Below, one piece after another: positions 57,035 to 64,000 of a DNA stretch of 64,000 bases. The notes beneath the pieces were generated by a model. The model was given only the letters and a program-made list of their open reading frames with translations, was not told where the DNA came from and made no database searches. Source of the stretch: Echria macrotheca (lineage: Eukaryota > Ascomycota > Sordariomycetes > Sordariales > Schizotheciaceae); contig MU839838.1 in the NCBI GenBank assembly GCA_030411725.1, positions 496,001 through 560,000 of the forward strand, read 5' to 3'. Each line of letters opens with the position of its first letter. Position 1 is the stretch's first letter. The position numbers and the translations under genes were made by a program.

Positions 57035-60000
57035 CGAACCGCGCCAAGAGACATAGAGATCAGTGTCGTGAAGAATCGTAGAGTATTCTTTACACTCTAG
57101 ATGGGGACGTCGTCATTGCCTTGCGTCCCAGTTGCATACTGTCAGTCCATGGTTCCAATCGCGGCATTCGAAATCCACGGGTTGAATTGGACGCGGCTGG
57201 GCAAGGTTGCACAAACGGGACATCCCGGCCTGGGTTGCTGTTGGAGATGTCGTTGGAGTTGGGTTTCGAGTGACTTGAAGGAAATCCAGATCGGGTAACC
57301 CGGTCTTGTGACCCCTCATTTTTTCTGTCGTTGACCCGCAAAGAGCCCCTCTCTTACCCGTAAACTAAGAACCCAGCGGGAGTTCAGAATAGTCGGTAGC
57401 GACGGATGGCAATGGCGTGATTGAGTCGATACTGGTTGTTCAATGTGTGTGTCAGCTTATCGATCCGAGAAGAGGACATCGACGAGGTTCGGACCCGCCC
57501 ACGAGCTGCTGTGCTTCGTTGAAAGTGTGGGGAAGGCCTCAACCGGCGCCACCAACTGCTGCGCAACAATGCAACCGGTGCGATTTGTGCTCTCATCGTA
57601 GACAGCACCGGAAATGGAAGCTGGCCATGGACACGTACCCGTCGACTCCGGGCTCAAGCATATTGACGAGCACACGAAGGATCTCTGACGGGAGCGGCCA
57701 ATGTGAGAGATCACTCGGCTGGGGCGCCGGCGTCTGTTGGTATGCAGCTGCAGGAGAGCGGATTGGGGAGGGTGATCCCCCTCGTTGCTTGCGGAGAAGA
57801 AGTTGTCGGATGTCAATGATTCACAGATTCCACCGCGATAGCTTTCCTGCTCATCTACGGCCTCGTTTGGCATGCAGCGTGGGGGGACTCATCGGGCTCG
57901 GTGTTGTTATGAAGTCTGGCAAAAGAGAGAGTCGGTTTGGGAAGGTACCTCGTTGCGGCCGGTCGTCAAGACGCGACCGGCTGGTTGATCAAGAATGTCA
58001 GCAACTACCGGCGTGGTGCGTTCGGTCGGCATCGCAGAGCCGTGCCCAAGTCTCCATCGGTGGCGCTCCCGGGGTCGTCTGTCTTCGGCATTCCATTGGG
58101 CTTTGAGCGCAGATGCAAGTCGGTGGCGGGTGCAGCAGCTCACATCAAATGTGCTCCTTTCCACATTTGCGGCGAGATCGAGGCTCTTACTGGCCTTGCT
58201 GTATCAACATGTTCTGGTTGGTGACGAGCTTTGGCCGTTCGTTACGGACGCGGCATGTGAAAATCGGACGGGAGCGTTCCACATGTTTGTGTTTTGGCGG
58301 CGACATTGGATGACAGCCTAGAAGGTGATGACGGGCGCTTCTAGTGCCTCTGGCTCGGTCACATATCTCGTGACTAGGAAGACACTGACGTTTCGTAGGC
58401 GAATAATTAGCGGTGTTGGTTGCAGCCTTCCCGGCAGCACGCGACGTCGATGTCGACGGGACGGCAGGGCCGACGCGAGAGGATCTTCCCCGCTTCCCGC
58501 CTTGTCGAGAGCTGAACGCGAGATCGAGCGCACTGACCTCGTGCTGGCACTGGCTCAAGCTTCCCCGCCCCCTCGCCTGTCGAGCCCTGCCGACGCTAGC
58601 GAATCCCCTCCCGGGGATTTTCTCGATCCCTAGTTGAGACCTGGGGATGGTGGTGGAAGGCCGATGTGATGTCGAGACGACTGGAAATTATGGCTGCAGG
58701 AAGGATTGCCGTTGGGTCCTGAAACTGGCCTACACCGCCTTGCGGTCCTGAGGGGGGTTGAAATGCATGATTTCCCAAGTCGTCATCGAGCAAGCCAGCA
58801 ACGGGCAATTGGAACGGCTGTGGAAGACGGCCCAAGGCTCTCTCATGAGCTTGGAGGCTCCAAGTATTCCCGAGGCTGGCCGGGCTTCCAGACCGCTTTC
58901 TCGGATCACCGCCGCCTCAGCTTCCAAGAGTAATATCGGGTCGCAATGGGGTCATGGCCGGATTGGCGAGAACCAACGAAAACCGGCACCCCGCACGCGT
59001 ATCTGCCCAACAGCCACGGCAATGGTTCTTCCCCGGTGGGACGTTGCTCTGTTCGAGCGTCATGGAGGGTGACACAGATGGCGCTCTCATCTGATAGCTA
59101 ACGAGCCGTTCTGAGCAGACTAGATACCAGGTCGACACCGAGCAGCAACGACCCCCTGGATTACGCTGCATCGCGATGCGCCTCCTGGCGGAAAGCTACG
59201 CTGCAACTTCCATCCTAGCCGGGTCTGGAATTGCCTTGTCGGTGCTGCAACGCAACGAGTGCCTGTTACCTTTGCAGCTCTTATCCCAGGCGGGGAGATC
59301 CCCTTTTAGCATCTGCCCTTGGCCCATGTCTATCCGCCCCAGATCCGAACCACTCTCTGCAAGCGCTCGTGCATGGGAGAGGGACAGAAACACCAGGGAT
59401 CAATTCTGCGTAGAATTGCGCCTGATTTCGGCAATGATATCATGGTACATCGGAAATGGCCCAACTGCTCACCGCTCACGCCGCTCGTTATTCTCAAGTC
59501 CCGGCGAGTGGTGTAGTCGAGCATGATGCCGATGGAGAGGCAGTGGGGATGGTCCCTGGGGAGAGAGAACAGAAACCCAAGTCTCGGAGCCATCACATCA
59601 CCCGTCTTGTCGTCGTTTGTTTGTTACCACCACAGACCGGACGATTTCGAGCCGTTTTTCTCGGGAGCTCGTCCTGGTTCGTCAGGCTGAGGCCCCGACG
59701 GCGACCTTATCTGGCCAGTGGCGCACGCAATGCAGTGAAGTGCAGCTGCACCTTCACCGGCGCGGAGGGTCTTGACAAGAGCTTGTCAAGCAACCCCTCC
59801 AAGCTAAGCCAGATGATGCCGAGCTTGCGAGAAAGCACCGGGCGAGAAGCTACGCGTGTGATCTTCTTCCTCACACCTCAGTTTCTGGCTTCGGTCAAGC
59901 AGTGGCAGTCTCGCCATCCCGCACTTAGAAGCCAGGGTTGTCAATCCACAGGGAAAGACAACCAGGCTGAACCTGGTCTGCTCTTTCCCTGGTTTGGATC

Positions 60001-60492
60001 TCGCGAGCACCCACGCGCGCACGCACGCAGGGCTCCAAGCGTGGAGGCTCGCTGTTCCGTGCGCTCGCTGGTGTGGTTAATGCTGCGGCGGGATAGCCCC
60101 CCTGTTGTCAGCGGAAGAAGAGCGCATGGAAAGAAGCAAGAAATCTGCGATTGGAGAGCTTGAAAATGTGCCCATCCAGAGACATCGCTACGGCAGGAGG
60201 GGACTTGCGGTACTGGCTGCAGCGGTCCCAATTAAGTACTCGCATGTCACTTGCAGCTCCAGATCAAGATGGTGACGCACACTAGTGACCCGCGGGGACA
60301 ACGGGGGTTCAAGCGGGGCATTGCGGGGCCGGCCATCGCCCAGGTCCCACTAGCAAATGCACATTCCCCCACCTTCTAGACCGTGCTTTGCAGACCACTC
60401 CTTGGCTCACACAGAGTAATCCAATAAAATCCATCTTGATCTTCTGTAGCGTGCTGAACCAGTGGATAACCAGCGACAAGGCTTGTAAAACA

Positions 60493-61115
60493 CAAGCCCA
60501 CTAATCTGACTGTGACTGCGGGACTTGTTCTGACTGTGACCCACCTACCTAAGCCTAAAACGGCAAAGTCGAAGCGGGCTGCAAAATGACAAGCCACAGC
60601 CAAACTACCGTGCACACAGCATCGCAACGCCCAAATCATCGCTCAAGCGATATCAACCTGGGAAGCCAGCACGTACACACATTCGATGAAATCATCGCTC
60701 GTCGTTTGATACAAGGAGTCGTTCTCATAATAGCTGCAAGTGAGGACGTTTTGTAGGGCGAGGGTGGCGTTTGGGGAAGGGACCCCACCTGGGTAAGGCT
60801 GAAGCTATCGCCAAAAGGAGAACCCTTTGCTCGGGCTCGTTTTTATATTAATTGCAACACTTGGAAACGACTCCTTTACCTCGAGAACTGCGTTTCTCAC
60901 GATTGCACGCATTAGATTTTTTTCGGTCGTGTGTGCTTGTGCTTGTGCAAGTGATCGAGGTCTTCCCCCCTCCCCCCCTCGTTGTTCCTTGTGGCTGGGC
61001 TGACTGCTAACAATTTTGCCTGTGGCTTGCCCCGACTGACCTTACCCAGTCGGGCTTAGGGGTGTGGACCACAGTCAGAACAAGTCCCGCAGTCACAGTC
61101 AGATTAGTGGGCTTG
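60493..61115. mobile_element. MITE-like non-autonomous DNA transposon (hAT-like)
   Basis: The terminal inverted repeats match perfectly over 46 bp: 60493-60538 against 61070-61115. The ends are CAAGCCC ... GGGCTTG, and weaker similarity continues inward to about 60556/61051. Both sides carry the same 8-bp sequence GTAAAACA (60485-60492 and 61116-61123), a typical target-site duplication. The interior (about 530 bp) has no transposase. Eight-base duplications with CA...TG ends fit the hAT superfamily; the exact family was not established. Confidence 0.8.
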
Positions 61116-62076
61116 GTAAAACACACGTTAAGAGATTTTGTTGCTCGGCTGTCACTCAACTGGGCTGCTCTAAGTCGCGCGCCTTCCTGGACTGGGTATG
61201 AAAAGAAAAATGGGCAAGTCATTTGCCATTATTCTGCGCACCAAAGATTTCTCAGTCTGCCGCCGGTCTTCTCGAGCCAGATGCCGAGCGCGGAGCAACC
61301 ATCCAAGACCACACATCCATGGGCCCAGGGCCAACGTCCCGTCCAGCTCGACGCTACATCGAGAGGGGCTAGTCTTTTGTGCCATGAACCAAAGATTTCC
61401 AGTTGCGAGCAAATGACCTCTCAGCTTTTCTGCTACCCCCGTGCTCACGCATCGTCGACTCCCCTGCTCGCTCGCCAGAACATTCACACACCACGGTAAG
61501 TGGAGCCTCAGATGTCTACTCTGCGCCTCCTACGTCGCTATTGTTAGTTCAGAGCACGGGGAGCTGTGTGGGGATCTTCCAGTCCCTCTCGATCTATGCC
61601 CGCCACTCATTCCGGATCTGTCGTCGCGCAGTCGAAGCAAATAATTAACCAGCGATTGCCATCCGTCTCTGCTAACAAGCGGATTGGTCTCCCCTCTCTC
61701 TTCAGAGCTGTCATTGGGGACCCTCCGGTCTCCTCGTCAGTGACACAACTCGCCAATTCGCAACTCGAGATCGGCCTTCTTCCCGTTCACGAGATGGCCG
61801 GCGTACTCGTCTTCTAGTCCGGGCTGACCTTGTTGGCCTTGGGCTGGTCGATGCTGGCCGCCCGCCAATTGGCCGCGTGCTCTCAACTCAAGCCAATTCC
61901 CCAAGCCCAAGATATCTAGCTGATCGACGTGCCAACCGGGCCGAGGAACGCCGGACCTTCTTGACAACCTTGCCTCCCCTCCCCTTCCCCTCATCCAATA
62001 TCTCCAGTCCTTGAGCTTGGTTCGAGAACGACCTCGATCCCTCAGTCTGCTTCCATCTGCACTGCCGTGTTGGGTT

Positions 62077-62136
62077 ATGGTCCCGTTATTGACGAGCTAT
62101 GGATCGCCCTCTTCTCAGAGCGCTGGACACCGATGA
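62077..62136 (+). promoter_or_regulatory. uORF overlapping the transcription factor start
   Basis: An ATG at 62077 opens a 19-codon frame, plus one relative to the main frame, that ends at 62136, past the main ATG at 62099. A ribosome starting here would pass the main start out of frame, so it is expected to reduce translation unless leaky scanning occurs. Confidence 0.5.
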
Positions 62137-64000
62137 CCTGGCGTGGCCAGACAATCGCAATATGGATTCAGATGATCTCCGGTCCCTGGCCCTCCCGAAC
62201 CCTTCGTGGATGCCTTCCCTCTCCGACATCTCGGCCTCTGCCAACATGGTGTTTACCCACGCCGGCCAGCTTTCCCCCATCAGCAATGGCATGGACGCGT
62301 CGACCAGTGCCTCATCAGCATCATTGTCGCCCCACGGTCTACCCACTGCGGACCTTGGATCCTCGCTGACGCACAATGACGCCTGGACCATGGCGTACTC
62401 AAGGAGCAGCGAGGCCTCGGAAGACTCGATGGAAAGCGACAGACTAGATGATGTTGCCTGGGAACAAGGTTCGGACGATATCCTCGTGGCTCCCAAGCTG
62501 GAACCCCGGGACGACGATGACTTCTGCATGGACAACCTGAAGGAGGCCCCCCTTACACCCATGGCTCTGCCAAACCCTGATCGAGCCTCGAGCCAGCCGA
62601 GAACAAAGCGACCTCGAGGCAGGCCGAGGAAACATCCGCTGCCTCCAAACGTCGCTGCGAACAAGATCACCAAAGGGCGCTCCAAGACCGGATGTCTCAC
62701 TTGTCGGAAGCGCAAGAAGAAATGCGACGAAGCCAAGCCACGATGTGAGCCACCGCCCCTCGAAGCTTGGAGTGTAAATGCTAATACCTTGGAGGCTTGA
62801 ACTGCGAGAAGAACTCGGTCATATGCGAGGGATACCCCGAGAAGCAAATCTGGAAGAGCGGGAAGGAGAGGGCCGAAGAAGGTAACAGATTACGTCTGTT
62901 TATTTGCAAATGCATATCTAACAGACACCAGAATGCATGCGAATCTGCAACCTGTCGATGATGGCAGTCCAGCCGATCTTCCCCGGACTGGAGACCGTCG
63001 AGGACAGGATCTTCTGGAAGCACTACAACGAGCACCTGAGCACTGTTCTTACCGTCGAAGGAGAGCATAAGAACGCCTTCAAGGATATGATGATACCGCT
63101 CGCCGTCAAAAACCAAGGCCTGATGCACTCGATTCTGTCGCTTGCCAGCAAGCATATAGACTTTGACACGCCTTACGGCATAAACATGCTGAAAAACAAC
63201 CCCGGGACGACGCGAGAAGCGCTAGATGAGCGAGCCACATATCACCACGATCAAGCCAGGAAGAGGTTTTGCCACGAAGATGGCACCGAAAAGGACAACC
63301 TGGGTATTTCTGCCCGATATGGGCAGATGCTGTGTTTTCTCCTTGAAGCTCGGGCGACTGGAAATCCCCGCGGAGAGCATCATCTCCATCTCGGAGGCTA
63401 CTACTCGATTATGACCAGCAGCCCCCCGCCCCAGGATGCCAATTTTCTGTCCTTCATCTCCGAATTCTTCCAGTACCACATCTTCGCTGACGAGCTCCTC
63501 AACTGCGAATCTGCCTCCAAAGAACCGCCTGCTTCTCCGCATATCCATCCCCCACGGCTTTTGGGTGTCGCCGACGGGTTGCTGAATTACGTGTCCCAGA
63601 TCACGGCAATTCGAAATGCAATCCGGAGCAATATGCTGGCCCACGTTGATCCTGTAGTCGACTACACAAGCCTGTACCGCGCCGAAAAGATTGATGTTGC
63701 CATTAGAGCATGGTTTCCGCAGTGGCCACCTGGTGATAGCCGGGAACGGGTAGGCCTCCTGTACAAGCACATGGCCTGGATCTATCTGGTGCGGACGGTA
63801 TACCCACCCTCGTCGTCTGCTGCTTCGTCCATGTCTTCCTCTACCGTTTCGCTTCCTCTGGTCCATAGCTCGCCCAGCCACGGCCGCTCCGCATCGTCCG
63901 TCATGAACAACACGCCGCCGCAATCAGCTTCGACAAGCTGCGCCTCCTCCCCCAGATTGTCCGGCTTCGGGTATGGCCTCCCCATCACTCCCCACGGCTC
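62099..64000 (+). CDS. Zn2Cys6 transcription factor with AT-hook (5' part)
   Basis: Three exons visible: 62099-62744, 62795-62881 and 62932 to the window end, with 50-nt introns. The joins rebuild KPRCLNCEKNSVICEGYPEKQIW. The N-terminal 165 residues are acidic and Ser-rich with a DSMESDRLDD patch. A classical AT-hook (RPRGRPRKHP, about 171-180) directly precedes the binuclear zinc cluster, whose six cysteines have spacing C-x2-C-x6-C-x6-C-x2-C-x6-C. Exon 3 continues with a fungal-specific transcription factor domain (Fungal_trans_2-like): MMAVQPIFPGLETVEDRIFW, HLSTVLTVEGEHKNAF, LSLASKHIDFDTPYG, a long helical body with SARYGQMLCFLLEAR, and FFQYHIFADELL. It is a conserved Pezizomycotina regulator of unknown target set. 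The frame is open at base 64000, so the C-terminus is missing. Confidence 0.9.

Larger units (their letters stand above)
52602..62098. other. 9.5 kb region without an intact gene
   Basis: This separates the ATPase and the transcription factor. The first 2.2 kb are rich in CCTACCTAGG-type palindromes (for example 53306-53330) and short purine/pyrimidine runs. Between 55.0 and 60.2 kb many frames of 60-235 codons overlap on both strands with coding-like composition, but none has a full family signature or consistent splice structure. A MITE lies at 60493-61115. The last kilobase probably contains the transcription factor's leader. Confidence 0.45.

Noticed and set aside
57417..58106. 229-codon plus-strand frame in the long gap
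   Set aside because: Cys/Arg/Ser-rich composition without motif; the other strand is also open in places. Too weak to call a gene.
59456..60163. 235-codon plus-strand frame in the long gap
   Set aside because: No motif, signal or family pattern. It could be a chance frame in GC-rich DNA or part of a leader.
1..64000. CRISPR arrays, tRNA, rRNA genes
   Set aside because: No regularly spaced repeats, no cloverleaf-like segment with T-loop signature, and no rRNA-like sequence was seen by eye.

Overview
This window reads as a gene-dense piece of a filamentous ascomycete genome, most likely a sordariomycete and perhaps Sordariales. The evidence is GT-AG introns mostly 45-135 nt long with CTAAC/CTGAC-like branch sites, monocistronic genes on both strands, pyrimidine-rich leaders, and fungal families: a LaeA-like methyltransferase, DUF1996, BYS1, a CYSTM mini-protein, GMC oxidoreductase, DUF1304, and a Zn2Cys6 factor with AT-hook. 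I see no bacterial, viral, rRNA, tRNA or CRISPR features. All exon models were joined by hand from splice sites and frame continuity.

Layout: 0.4-0.6 kb holds a degenerate palindrome. 1.0-15.3 kb carries a LaeA-like methyltransferase (-), a secreted DUF1996 protein (+), a membrane-anchored short-chain dehydrogenase (-), a small orphan (+), a polytopic membrane protein (-), a secreted alpha/beta-hydrolase (+), a DUF1304 membrane protein (+) and a single-pass membrane protein (-). After a 2.9 kb gap, 18.2-38.2 kb carries a GMC oxidoreductase (+), a SET-domain protein with a signal-like N-terminus (-), a coiled-coil/zinc-finger-like nuclear protein (-), a BYS1 protein (-), a T5orf172/GIY-YIG-like protein (-), a conserved unknown (+), a copper amine oxidase (+), a four-exon CYSTM gene (-) and a disordered Asp/Gln-rich protein (+). 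40-52.6 kb carries a 1540-residue Myb/SANT protein related to Reb1/TTF-I factors (-), a disordered Ser/Pro/Gly protein (-), an unusual tandem array of intron-microexon-like units (-), and a mitochondrial-type P-loop ATPase preceded by an ATGA-coupled uORF (+). The last 11 kb is a 9.5 kb stretch with no intact gene (a TIR/TSD-bounded MITE and possible gene debris) followed by the 5' part of a Zn2Cys6/AT-hook transcription factor that runs off the window.

The genes do not form an operon or an evident biosynthetic cluster: there is no PKS, NRPS, terpene cyclase or P450 next to the tailoring-type enzymes. Neighbours are often convergent with short gaps (8806/8975, 14088/14179, 20054/20154). The most unusual items are the intron-microexon array at 49.2-49.5 kb, the MITE at 60.5-61.1 kb, the uORF arrangements before the ATPase and the transcription factor, and the 391-618 palindrome whose arms differ mostly by C/T-type transitions.
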